From Hymenobacter swuensis DY53 (GTDB taxonomy: Bacteria; Bacteroidota; Bacteroidia; Cytophagales; Hymenobacteraceae), in the NCBI RefSeq assembly GCF_000576555.1, contig NZ_CP007145.1:2728001-2792000 (forward strand): a stretch of DNA of 64,000 nucleotides, read 5' to 3'. A model generated the notes under the pieces. That model was not told the origin of the DNA, made no database searches, and was given only the letters and a program-made list of their open reading frames with translations. The translations under genes and the position numbers were made by a program. Positions 8,580-16,839 of this stretch are shown here, piece after piece; position 1 is the first letter of the stretch, and each line of letters starts with the position of its first letter.

Positions 8580-9656
8580 CTATTTCTGCCCCGCGTACCA
8601 CGACTGCCGCACCCGGATAAGGAGTTGCTCGGCGGCTTCCCGGTCGGGTGTTTCGGGTAAAGCAGACGTGGCAAAAGCAGCTTCTACCTGCGCTACCAGG
8701 GCATCGGCTTCGGTTATCAGCTGCTCGTACTCGAACTCGCCGCGGCGAATCTGGAGCAGGAAGTCCCGGTTGGGGCGGCGGACATGGAGGCGGCCGGTGG
8801 TGGCAATTTCCAGGGCCATGCCCAGCAGCCGGAATACGTGGAGCATATTTTTGGCGTCGTAGTTTTTGCCGTGCTGCACGGTGTTCTGGTACCGTTCGGG
8901 GTTGCGCTTCTGCTCCCACTCCTGGTACTCCCGAAACACGCGGCAGTAGGTGCTGTAGCCGTTACGGTTGAAGCTCAGATACGCTACCGGCGTCTCCCCC
9001 TTCGGCACGGCCGAGAGCAGCACGTCCTGGGAGGTTTCCGCGTCGCGCAGGAGGCCCCGGTAGCTGTGGCGGCGGGCGGGCGTTTCGTCCACGAACAGGG
9101 CGTACAAATCATTGAGGTGGTTCACGTTGGCCAGGCCGCACTGCGTAGGCAAGTAGCCGCGCCGTTCCAGCCAGGTGGCTACCGGCTGCGCGCCCGCACC
9201 CACCGTCACGTAGCAGAAATCCAGCACCGATTTGCGGGCGGGCGGCTCGGGGTGATTGATTTTCTTGTTGAGGCCCCGGGCCTTCCGGATCTGGGCCACG
9301 GCGTACTCGGCGAAGCTCTGGCGGCACAGCTGCGAGAGGAAATCCTCCACCCGAAACGCCTCGAACAGCGGGTGCCGGTACCGTACGCAGTCCTCGGGCG
9401 AGGCCAGCAGCTCCAGGGCCGTGGGGTTGCTCTTGAGCAGCAGTTCCACGAAGCGGCGCAGCTCGTAGTACACCTCATCGTTAGTATCATTGGCCACCTG
9501 GGGCACGTAGTCGAGGCCGTAGAACTCGGTTTCGGGCAGGATGAACACGCCTTTCAGGTCGGTGTCGGAGTGAGGCAAATCGGTACCGTAGGCGCGGCTG
9601 CCGCTCAGGGCCTCAAACAGAATCAGGCCGCGCTGGCGCAGGTCGTCGATGGTCAT
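8580..9656 (-). CDS. RlaP/YcgL-like nucleotidyltransferase (358 aa)
   Basis: A polymerase-beta-type nucleotidyltransferase. Near the N-terminus are the signature GS (19-20) and the DxD-type pair Asp31 and Asp33 in SGSRAYGTDLPHSDTD, which bind the metal and nucleotide in this superfamily. The long C-terminal part (KARGLNKKINHPEPP, NRNGYSTYCRVFREYQEWEQ) is typical of the larger proteins of the PF10127 family, named RlaP from its gene association with RNA ligases. The ATG at 9656 is chosen because an upstream extension to 9758 is translated from the inverted repeat at 9664-9771. A second, shorter relative is encoded at 10455-11222, and Pnkp and Hen1 lie further along, so RNA end processing is the likely role. 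The exact reaction is unknown. Confidence 0.8.
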   Translation of the reverse strand: MTIDDLRQRGLILFEALSGSRAYGTDLPHSDTDLKGVFILPETEFYGLDYVPQVANDTNDEVYYELRRFVELLLKSNPTALELLASPEDCVRYRHPLFEAFRVEDFLSQLCRQSFAEYAVAQIRKARGLNKKINHPEPPARKSVLDFCYVTVGAGAQPVATWLERRGYLPTQCGLANVNHLNDLYALFVDETPARRHSYRGLLRDAETSQDVLLSAVPKGETPVAYLSFNRNGYSTYCRVFREYQEWEQKRNPERYQNTVQHGKNYDAKNMLHVFRLLGMALEIATTGRLHVRRPNRDFLLQIRRGEFEYEQLITEADALVAQVEAAFATSALPETPDREAAEQLLIRVRQSWYAGQK

Positions 9657-9663
9657 AGTAGAA

Positions 9664-9771
9664 CGATTGTAGAGACGCGACCCTTCGCGTCTCGTCGTTG
9701 CTGAGGTTGTTTGGTTAGTTCGGCTCCGGTCGTTCTGGCGGAAGACGCGAAGGGTCACGTCTCTATAATCG
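9664..9771. repeat. Palindromic intergenic element, GAGACGCG family
   Basis: Arms 9664-9692 and 9743-9771 (29 bases, two mismatches) flank a 50-base centre. Each arm is itself nearly palindromic around CGCGaccCTTCGCGTC, so the element can fold as one long hairpin or two short ones. It lies in the divergent space between the nucleotidyltransferase and the acetyltransferase genes. The form resembles REP or small MITE-like elements. Confidence 0.8.
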
Positions 9772-9876
9772 TTTAATTAATCGTAATCGGTAACAAGCGG
9801 TGTGGTACTAGGTGTATTTTCTACTTTTGATCAGCGCCTCTTTTCACGCCTGACCACGGCCAAAACTAATTCCAAC

Positions 9877-10356
9877 ATGTCAAACCAGCAGGTAACGCTA
9901 CGACCAACGGAGGTAGCTGATCTGGCTGTATTATTCCAGTTTCAACTGAATGAGGAGGCAGCGCATCTGGCGGCCTTTATGCCCAAAGACCATACCGACC
10001 AAACGGCCTACCTCGCCAAATACCGCCGCTTCCTACTCGACCCCACCATCCACATGCAGAGCATTCTGGTGGACGGCGTGCTGGCCGGCAGCATCGCCAA
10101 GTTCGAAATCGAAGGCGAGGCCGAAATTACGTATTGGCTGGACAGGCGCTACTGGGGCCGGGGCGTGGCTACCGCCGCGCTACGTGGCTTCCTGCAGCTG
10201 GAGCCGGCTCGTCCGCTCATTGGCCGGGTGGCCTTCGACAACTTCGGCTCGCAGAAAGTCCTCACCACCTGTGGCTTTCACAAAGTGGGCACTGATAAAG
10301 GATTTGCCAGTGCGCGCCAAGCCGAGATAGAGGAATTTATTTACCAGCTCTCCTGA
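9877..10356 (+). CDS. GNAT acetyltransferase (RimJ/RimL-like)
   Basis: A 159-residue protein of the GNAT_3/RimJ type. It opens with VTLRPTEVADLAVLFQFQLN, has the acetyl-CoA-binding turn YWGRGVATAALRGFL around residue 93, and ends with the substrate-proximal segment VAFDNFGSQKVLTTCGFHKVG. The ATG at 9877 is used because the family begins about five residues before the LRPxxxxD motif. Enzymes of this type acetylate N-termini, amino-sugar antibiotics or small amines; the substrate is not predictable. It lies between the two RlaP-like genes but on the opposite strand, so it is not in their transcript. Confidence 0.85.
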   Translation: MSNQQVTLRPTEVADLAVLFQFQLNEEAAHLAAFMPKDHTDQTAYLAKYRRFLLDPTIHMQSILVDGVLAGSIAKFEIEGEAEITYWLDRRYWGRGVATAALRGFLQLEPARPLIGRVAFDNFGSQKVLTTCGFHKVGTDKGFASARQAEIEEFIYQLS

Positions 10357-10366
10357 CCGGTTGCCC

Positions 10367-10450
10367 GTAGCGCGAAGCCTTGGTTCGCGTATCGTTGCAA
10401 CTACCCATAATTGCCGTTCGACAGTATGCGAAGCAACGGCTTTGTGCTAC
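10367..10450. repeat. Palindromic intergenic element, GTAGCGCGAAGC family, copy 1
   Basis: Left arm 10367-10395 and right arm 10421-10450 pair imperfectly; both contain GTAGCrCrAAGCC and TTCGCrTA words. The same GTAGCGCGA...TTCGCG logic reappears in the larger element at 16704-16818. It fills the 98 bases between convergent genes. Confidence 0.6.
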
Positions 10451-10454
10451 AGCA

Positions 10455-11222
10455 TCACGGTTGCGGCTGCAGCCACGCCCGAAACACGGCATCCAGCGCC
10501 GACGCTGGGTTGGGCTGATGCGGGACGGGCAATGTAGCGCGGGCGGCCTGGCTAGTGGTGTATTCCTGCTGTAGAAAGGCGACCAGCGCACCCGGGCGCG
10601 GCGCGGTGGTTTGCTCGTCGGCGGTGGCTTTTTGAGTCAGCAGCTCATCGACTACGCCATCCAAAGCCGCCGGCAGCAATTCCCGCAGCATAGCAAACTC
10701 CATCGGCGGCACTTGGTCAGGATGACGTTGAATCCAGCTGGCGGCCAGCGCCGAGCGCAGGGCGTAGAACAGTCGCTTGAGGCGCACCTGTTCGCCGGTC
10801 AGGTCCTCCACTACCCCACGCCGCAGCTGGCCCAGGTAGTGGTGCAGGCCGGCGCGCGGGTTCCAGCAGGCCGGCAGCAGCGGCCCCAGCGCCGCCCGAA
10901 GCCCGGCCGCCTCCCGATACACCACCGGCGACTGGAGCCACTCAAACAGCGCCGCGTTGGAGCCGCGCAGCAGCTTCAGAGCCTTCCGCAGCTCCCAGCC
11001 GGCCAGGTCCAGCTCCGCATCCACGGGAAAGTTGAGCGTGTCGGGGCCGTCGTCGAGGGTGAGGTACCAGTCGGCCGGATGGCTGTAGATGAAGCGCACA
11101 TCATAGTCGGAATCCGGCGAGGGGAAGCCCCAGGCCCGGCTACCTGACTCGCAGGCATATAAGATGCGGATGTTGTGCTGGTCTTCGAGCTGGGTGAGGG
11201 CGGTTCGGATGCGGGCGTGCAC
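10455..11222 (-). CDS. RlaP/YcgL-like nucleotidyltransferase (255 aa)
   Basis: The second member of the same polymerase-beta-like family. ESGSRAWGFPSPDSDYDVRF carries the GS signature at residues 27-28 and metal-binding Asp39 and Asp41. The next segment, YSHPADWYLTLDDGPDTLN, is characteristic of YcgL-type PF10127 proteins. It lacks the extra C-terminal region of the 358-residue relative, so the two are diverged rather than duplicated copies. No signal peptide is present. The enzyme probably adds nucleotides to an RNA end or a protein in concert with RNA repair; substrate and acceptor are unknown. The start at 11222 agrees with the family's short leader before the GS motif. Confidence 0.85.
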   Translation of the reverse strand: MHARIRTALTQLEDQHNIRILYACESGSRAWGFPSPDSDYDVRFIYSHPADWYLTLDDGPDTLNFPVDAELDLAGWELRKALKLLRGSNAALFEWLQSPVVYREAAGLRAALGPLLPACWNPRAGLHHYLGQLRRGVVEDLTGEQVRLKRLFYALRSALAASWIQRHPDQVPPMEFAMLRELLPAALDGVVDELLTQKATADEQTTAPRPGALVAFLQQEYTTSQAARATLPVPHQPNPASALDAVFRAWLQPQP

Positions 11223-11368
11223 GGGCAGAACGGGTAATGGAAGGCGAAACAGGTTTCAGCAGTGCAAGGTAAAGTGCCGGGCCACTGTTTCGATGCGTAT
11301 GGCTACCTCATTCTGCCCACTATATTTGGCTGCCGCGCACCGCTTCGCTGGCTGTAACGCCTCATTCT

Positions 11369-12169
11369 GTGAACTACCGCATCCTTTTCTGGCTGCTGCC
11401 CGGCCTGCTCAGTGCCTGCACCCCCGATACTCCTGCTACCGAGCAGCCAACCCAGGACCCGGCGGCCGTGGGCACAGTGGAGGCGCCGACAGATGCAGCG
11501 GCCGATACGCTGGCTACTTTGCACTGGGAATCTGAGATGTGCACCTACACCGGGCGCTACGATACCCGCAAATACACCGCCCAGCAGCTCACCGACACCC
11601 ACGACCTGCTCAGGGGCGGGCAGCTCTCCACCTCAGCTACCGTCTTCAGGCCCGAGGATATTGCGAAGCTGAGTGTAGATACGCTGGAAGCGGAGTACAC
11701 CAAAGTGTTGGCTCATATCAAAGGGCTACAGCCCGTGCCGGACGCTCCGTGGCGGGAGTTAAAACGCCGCAAGCTCCAGGAAATCAACGACCAGTACCGT
11801 GCTACCAAGCTGACCATTCTGGGCTATGCCAACCCCAGCTTATTGGTAAACTCCACCTACCCGGCCGCGTGCAAAACCTACGTCAGGGGCCTGGCGGCCA
11901 ATAACGACAGTATGATCATTGCCAGCTGGCAGCAGTTGGTACGGGAGCAGCAAAAAAACAACAGCATCCCGGAAAGCCTGCAGGAGCAGTTTCAGCAGGA
12001 AGCCACCGCGCCCAACTGGCACGAATACGCCCAGGTAGCGCTGATTAGCTTCGGCTGGTGGAACTGCGTGAACAAAACTATCCGGAGCGCAGAGCCAACC
12101 GAGAAAATGTACCGGCAGTACGAACAGCTATTTGTGCATGTGGAGTCGGAATGCGAGGACGTAGACTGA
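11369..12169 (+). CDS. Lipoprotein of unknown function
   Basis: A 266-residue product that begins with GTG at 11369. The start is supported by a compact lipoprotein signal: hydrophobic ILFWLLPGLLSAC with the lipid-bearing cysteine at about residue 17. A Thr/Pro/Ala-rich linker follows, then a mostly helical, charged region (EYTKVLAHIKGLQ, WRELKRRKLQEINDQYRATK). Five further cysteines occur in the mature part. I recognise no family. Nothing suggests cotranscription with the peptidase gene 145 bases downstream except shared strand. Confidence 0.75.
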   Translation: MNYRILFWLLPGLLSACTPDTPATEQPTQDPAAVGTVEAPTDAAADTLATLHWESEMCTYTGRYDTRKYTAQQLTDTHDLLRGGQLSTSATVFRPEDIAKLSVDTLEAEYTKVLAHIKGLQPVPDAPWRELKRRKLQEINDQYRATKLTILGYANPSLLVNSTYPAACKTYVRGLAANNDSMIIASWQQLVREQQKNNSIPESLQEQFQQEATAPNWHEYAQVALISFGWWNCVNKTIRSAEPTEKMYRQYEQLFVHVESECEDVD

Positions 12170-12314
12170 TACTCCCTCTCTCTTAAATCAACCTTCTCCA
12201 CAACTGCCTGCGCGGGTACCAATGGGTACTTGTTGTGAGGACTAGCGCGCACCGGACGGAAGTTCACCACGCAACTTCCGTTACCTTACTCTCCTGAATT
12301 AACCCTCTACTTTT

Positions 12315-14009
12315 ATGGCACCGTCTCGCCTGCTTTCCGCTCCCCTCCTGCTCGGCCTGGCCCTGGCCGGCTGCCAATCGAAGCCCGCCGCCACCGAAAC
12401 GGCCGCCACCGCTGCCCCGACCGCCGCGCCGGATACAGCTGACGCCATCAGCGCGGCCAGCATCAGTAAGTACCTGCAGGCGGTTTCTTCGGATGAGATG
12501 CTGGGTCGCAAGCCGTTTACGGCGGGCGAGCAGCGCAGCACGCAGTATCTGGCCGATGAGTTCAAGCGCCTTGGGTTGCAGCCCGGCCCGAACGGCACGT
12601 ATTTCCAGCCGGTGCCGCTGGTGGAAATTACGGGTATGCCTTCCGCCACGCTGCAAATCAAGGGCAAAGGCCAGCCGCTGAACCTGGAGTACAAGACCGA
12701 TTTCGTGGCCTTTACCCAGCGCGAGCAGCCCGAGGTGAAGGTGACCAACTCGCCACTGGTGTTTGCCGGCTACGGCGTAGTGGCCCCCGAGTACGGCTGG
12801 GACGACTACGCCGGCCTCGATGTGAAGGGCAAAACCGTGGTGGTGCTCGTTAACGACCCCGGCAACGCCGGCCAGGATTCCACCCTGTTCAAGGGCCGGG
12901 CCATGACCTACTACGGCCGCTGGACTTACAAATATGAGGAAGCCGCCCGCCACGGCGCCGCCGGCCTGCTCATCATCCACGACACCCAGCCGGCCGCTTA
13001 CCCCTGGAGCGTGGTGCTAAGCGGAGCCACCAGCCCCAAGTTGCGCGCCCAGACCGCCAACAAAGGCGCCGACAAGTGCGCTCTGGAAGGTTGGCTGACT
13101 CTGGACGCGGCCAAAAAGCTGTTCCAGACCGCCGGCCTCAGCTACGACCAGCTCTACGCCGCCGCCAATACCCGCGGGTTCCGCCCCCGGCCGCTGGGCG
13201 GGCTCACACTCACGGCCAGCATCCAGAACAAGCTTCGCCGCCAGACCTCACGCAACGTGCTGGCCGTGCTGCCCGGCACCACCCGCCCCGATGAATACAT
13301 CCTCTACTCGGCCCACTGGGACCATTTCGGGGTGGGCAAAGCCATTGCCGGCGACTCCATCTACAACGGGGCCGTGGACAATGGCACCGGCCTGGCCGCC
13401 CTGCTGAGCATTGCCGAAGCCTTCCAGAAAACCAAAGAGAAGCCCCAACGCAGCCTCGTGTTTCTGGCCGTGACCGGCGAAGAGCAGGGTTTGCTGGGCT
13501 CGGCCTACTACGCGCAGCACCCGCCCTTCCCGCTCAACAAAACCGTGGCCGACCTAAACATGGATATGCTCTGGCCCTACGGCCCGATGAAGGACCTGAC
13601 GGTTATCGGCTACGGACAGTCGGAACTGGAGGACTACGCCCGCGCCGCCGCCAAGGAGCAAAATCGCTACCTGCTGCCCGACCAGACGCCCGAAACCGGC
13701 ATGTTCTACCGCTCCGACCACTTCAGCTTTGCCCACGTGGGCGTGCCCTCGCTCTACGCCAGCGGCGGTTTCGAGAGCCGCACCGGCGGCAAGGCCACCA
13801 TCGCCCAGCAGCGCCAGAACTACACCGCCACCATGTACCACAAGCCCGCCGACCAGTTCGACCCCAGCTGGGACCTCTCGGGCATTGCCCAAGACGCCCA
13901 ACTCTACTTCCGCGTCGGCCAGCGCCTGGCCAGTGAAACCACGTTCCCCAAGTGGCGCGAAGGCTCGGAGTTCAAGGGCGCGCGGAACAATAGCATGGGT
14001 GGGAAGTAA
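12315..14009 (+). CDS. M28-family zinc metallopeptidase with PA domain, lipoprotein
   Basis: A 564-residue exported peptidase. The lipobox LALAGC places the lipidated cysteine at about residue 19; an Ala/Thr linker follows. Residues 140-290 form a protease-associated insert (VFAGYGVVAPEYGWDDYAGL, GAAGLLIIHD). The catalytic domain shows the M28 zinc ligands and bases: SAHWDHFG (about 335), GAVDNGTG (about 355), TGEEQGLLGS with the Glu-Glu pair (about 388), LNMDM (about 415) and RSDHFSF (about 475). It is an aminopeptidase or carboxypeptidase acting on peptides in the periplasm or at the surface. It heads a same-strand run with the metallo-beta-lactamase-like and S41 genes. Confidence 0.93.
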   Translation: MAPSRLLSAPLLLGLALAGCQSKPAATETAATAAPTAAPDTADAISAASISKYLQAVSSDEMLGRKPFTAGEQRSTQYLADEFKRLGLQPGPNGTYFQPVPLVEITGMPSATLQIKGKGQPLNLEYKTDFVAFTQREQPEVKVTNSPLVFAGYGVVAPEYGWDDYAGLDVKGKTVVVLVNDPGNAGQDSTLFKGRAMTYYGRWTYKYEEAARHGAAGLLIIHDTQPAAYPWSVVLSGATSPKLRAQTANKGADKCALEGWLTLDAAKKLFQTAGLSYDQLYAAANTRGFRPRPLGGLTLTASIQNKLRRQTSRNVLAVLPGTTRPDEYILYSAHWDHFGVGKAIAGDSIYNGAVDNGTGLAALLSIAEAFQKTKEKPQRSLVFLAVTGEEQGLLGSAYYAQHPPFPLNKTVADLNMDMLWPYGPMKDLTVIGYGQSELEDYARAAAKEQNRYLLPDQTPETGMFYRSDHFSFAHVGVPSLYASGGFESRTGGKATIAQQRQNYTATMYHKPADQFDPSWDLSGIAQDAQLYFRVGQRLASETTFPKWREGSEFKGARNNSMGGK

Positions 14010-14074
14010 GCCCTGGGGCCGGCTATTTACCGACCATGTTCTCTCTACTTTATCAGGATAATTAGTTAGGTACT

Positions 14075-15532
14075 ATGCGGATTTTCTCTTCTCTGTTGCT
14101 CATCATCTGGCTATTGCTTCCGAGCGAAGTACAAGCCAAGCCCAAGGATTATCTGCAAAGATGCTGGAACCAACAGGGGAAAGACTTGGACGCTGGCTAC
14201 CTGACGCTCAGGTATCAGGAAACGAGCCACGAGCTGGAACATAGCCAATACCCGTGGCAGCAAACCCGCTACGACAAGAAGGGAGTGGCATGGCTCAATG
14301 TCAGTAACTTCCTCAAGCAGGATACACTCACGCAAGACAGCAAAACCTACTATTCGAAAAGCCAGCTTAGCCCCGCCGAATTGCTGCTGCTGGACTACGG
14401 CGACAAAGAGCTACTGGCCGTTACGCCCGCCATGTTTGCTGGCTACGTTCTTACCACGGCCCGCTACTCACCCGCGCTGCTACTCCACTATTTCGTGCAG
14501 CATCCCACCGCCGTAACGAAGTCAACTGACCAGGATTTTGCAGTGTACAAGGCCCCCGTTGCCGACGGGAGGGTAACGCTGTTCATCCGCAAAGCCGACG
14601 GCCTGCTGGACCACACTACCGTGCTGCAAGCCGATGAGTTATTTGGCGACGTGCTGACCACGTATACATACCAGAACTACGCCAGCACCGGCAAAGTCCG
14701 GTACCCAACCACTATCGGCATCAGCAAACTCAACGGCCGGATTCAGGATGAAGTGAGCGTGTTGGCGGCTGTTATTGCGCCAGTGGCAGCGCCCGTCCTG
14801 AACCGTCCCGATGGCTATCAGATGCGGGCGGCCAGCTCTTCTGTACCGCCCATAGCAGTTCAGAAATACAGCCCGCAGTTACACTTCCTAGAGTTGAAGC
14901 ATACCGACGACCGGGTGTTAGTGGTGGAATTCAACGACTTTCTGGTGGTAGCCGAAGCCCCGCTTACCAGTGAAAACGGGGAAGCCATTCTGGCCGAAAC
15001 CCGCCGCATTGCGCCCGGCAAACCCGTTCGGTATTTCGTCTTCGGTCATTATCATCCGCACTACCTGGGCGGCCTGCGCCCCTTCGTTCGGCATGGCGCC
15101 ACCATCCTCTGCGGCCCCGGTAGCGCCGACTACGTCCGCACACTCGCCAGCGCCCCGCGCACGCTACGCCCCGACAGTCTGCAGCTACACCCGCGCCCGT
15201 TGCAGGTGGAAGAAGTGACGAGCAGCAAAACTATCACCGATGGTCAGTTTGAGATGCAGATTCATTTCATCGGGGCTAAATCGGCGCACACCAACGATTA
15301 CCTGGTGTACTACTTCCCGAGCGAGAAGCTGCTTTTTGAAGACGACCTAGTGTGGATCAAACGCACGGGACCCGCTCAGAAACCCAGCGCCCGTCAGGCC
15401 GGCCTCTATCAGGCCGTCAAGTCCCTGAACCTGGATGTAAAGACCGTGGTGCAGTCGTGGCCCGTAGCCGACTATGGCGTCAAGACCATCATCCCGTTTT
15501 CGGATATCGAGCAGGCCATGCAAGTAAAGTAG
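14075..15532 (+). CDS. Exported metallo-beta-lactamase-fold protein with altered metal motif
   Basis: A 485-residue protein with signal peptide (SLLLIIWLLLPSEVQA). The N-terminal half has no family I can name. The C-terminal 230 residues look like a metallo-beta-lactamase fold: a strand-rich entry (VVEFNDFLVVAEAP), FVFGHYHPHYLGGLRPFV around residue 325, KSAHTNDYLVYYFP around 410 and LFEDDLVW around 425. In active enzymes the first motif is HxHxDH; here it reads HYHPHY, so the aspartate and last histidine are replaced by His and Tyr. Later His and Asp ligands seem kept. Metal binding may be reduced or altered. It follows the M28 gene by 65 bases. Confidence 0.7.
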   Translation: MRIFSSLLLIIWLLLPSEVQAKPKDYLQRCWNQQGKDLDAGYLTLRYQETSHELEHSQYPWQQTRYDKKGVAWLNVSNFLKQDTLTQDSKTYYSKSQLSPAELLLLDYGDKELLAVTPAMFAGYVLTTARYSPALLLHYFVQHPTAVTKSTDQDFAVYKAPVADGRVTLFIRKADGLLDHTTVLQADELFGDVLTTYTYQNYASTGKVRYPTTIGISKLNGRIQDEVSVLAAVIAPVAAPVLNRPDGYQMRAASSSVPPIAVQKYSPQLHFLELKHTDDRVLVVEFNDFLVVAEAPLTSENGEAILAETRRIAPGKPVRYFVFGHYHPHYLGGLRPFVRHGATILCGPGSADYVRTLASAPRTLRPDSLQLHPRPLQVEEVTSSKTITDGQFEMQIHFIGAKSAHTNDYLVYYFPSEKLLFEDDLVWIKRTGPAQKPSARQAGLYQAVKSLNLDVKTVVQSWPVADYGVKTIIPFSDIEQAMQVK

Positions 15533-15641
15533 TGGCGCGGTGGTCAGCTTCTGGGCGCCGCCGCAACTACGAGCGTTATTTACCCCAGCATAAAGTACCC
15601 TCCCCAACCAACCCTACCGGCCGAATCCGCATCTTCCCGGC

Positions 15642-16682
15642 ATGAAAAGACTATTGCTCGTGACCTTATGCGCGGCGGCTTCCTCCGGAGCCCGCGCCCA
15701 AACTACCCCGGCCCCACTCCCCGATTCCGTACAAGCCTTCCTCGATAAGAGCCTGATGCTGCTGGAAACGCACTCTTTGGAGCGCAACGCCGTGAACTGG
15801 CCGCAACTGCGCCAGGTGGTGCAGCAGAAAGCCCAGGGCGCGCAGTTGGTGCGGGATTTGCTGCCCATCTACCCCTATGTATTCGAGCAGCTCCGGGACG
15901 ACCACGGCTGGCTGACCTATAAGGGCAAAACCTACAAGTGGCGCAACCCCGCCCGCCCCGCCTACGCCAACACCGCCGTAAAAGCGGCGCTGGCCCAAAA
16001 GCCCGGTCTGGTTATCCGGATGCTGCCCGGCCGCGTCGGCTACGTGCAGCTGCCGGGCATCAACGCCGGGGGCAGCCTGCAGGCCATGCGCGACGCGGCC
16101 CTGGTGGTGCAGGATTCTTTGTGCCGCGTCAACCCCGACCGAGCGCGGGCCTGGATTATCGACCTGCGCCTGAACGACGGCGGTGCCATGGCCCCCATGC
16201 TGGCCGGCCTCGCCCCCATCATCGGCGACGGTCACCTGGGCGGCTTCGTGGACAAAGACGGCAAGCCCGACCAGCAGTGGTACCTCCGCCAGGGCAATTT
16301 CTACATGGATACGATGCGGGTCACGACGCTGCAAAACCGCTGCCCCGTGCGCCGCACCGATAAGCCCGTGGCCGTACTGCTCAGCGGCATGACGGCCAGC
16401 TCGGGCGAAATCGTGGCCATCAGTTTGCGGGGCCGCCCCGCCACCCGCTCGTTCGGGGAGCCCACCTACGGCGCCACCACCGCCAACGAAAGCTACCGCA
16501 TCAGCGGCAGCAGCTACCTCACCATTGCCGGCATGCAGGAAACCGACCGCAACAAAGTAGTCTACAAAACCATCCTCACCCCCGACGTCCTCATCCCCGG
16601 CGGCGACAACTTCACGGACCTCGGCCAGGACGCCAAAGTAGCCGCAGCGCTGAAGTGGCTGAAGAAGCAGAAAAGTCGGTAG
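15642..16682 (+). CDS. S41-family peptidase (C-terminal processing protease-like), exported
   Basis: A 346-residue protein with signal peptide (LLLVTLCAAASSGARAQ). It has the S41 core: VGYVQLPGINAGG, AWIIDLRLNDGGAMAPMLAG (about 170-190) and VAVLLSGMTASSGEIVAISL, where the first Ser of SGE (about 252) is the expected nucleophile. No PDZ domain is seen between the leader and the core, so it is the short form. The usual catalytic lysine region after the nucleophile reads FGEPTYGATTANESY, without a clear Lys, as in the tricorn-like branch. It probably degrades peptides in the periplasm. It is the last gene of the same-strand run and is followed by a long palindromic repeat. Confidence 0.85.
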   Translation: MKRLLLVTLCAAASSGARAQTTPAPLPDSVQAFLDKSLMLLETHSLERNAVNWPQLRQVVQQKAQGAQLVRDLLPIYPYVFEQLRDDHGWLTYKGKTYKWRNPARPAYANTAVKAALAQKPGLVIRMLPGRVGYVQLPGINAGGSLQAMRDAALVVQDSLCRVNPDRARAWIIDLRLNDGGAMAPMLAGLAPIIGDGHLGGFVDKDGKPDQQWYLRQGNFYMDTMRVTTLQNRCPVRRTDKPVAVLLSGMTASSGEIVAISLRGRPATRSFGEPTYGATTANESYRISGSSYLTIAGMQETDRNKVVYKTILTPDVLIPGGDNFTDLGQDAKVAAALKWLKKQKSR

Positions 16683-16703
16683 CACGTTGCCGGCTGACGA
16701 TTA

Positions 16704-16818
16704 GAGCAGCTTCGGAGGTAGTAGCGCGAGCTTTGTAGTTCGCGTCCCCGCGCCATCTGGATGATTTCGTTCCGGGGCGCGAACTACAAAGTTCGCGCTA
16801 CTGCCTCCGAAAGCAGCT
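16704..16818. repeat. Large palindromic element, GTAGCGCGA family, copy 2
   Basis: Arms 16704-16750 and 16773-16818 pair over about 46 bases with few differences around a 22-base centre. Inside each arm TAGCGCGA, CTTTGTAGTTCGCG and CTCCGAA words can be seen. Between convergent genes it could serve as a transcription barrier, but its length and internal symmetry suggest a mobile REP/MITE-like unit. Confidence 0.8.
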
Positions 16819-16839
16819 TTAAAAAGCCATTTGCCCGGA

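Noticed and set aside
9657..9758. N-terminal extension of the first nucleotidyltransferase
   Set aside because: The extra 34 residues are translated from the inverted repeat and are absent from the family; the ATG at 9656 is the better start.
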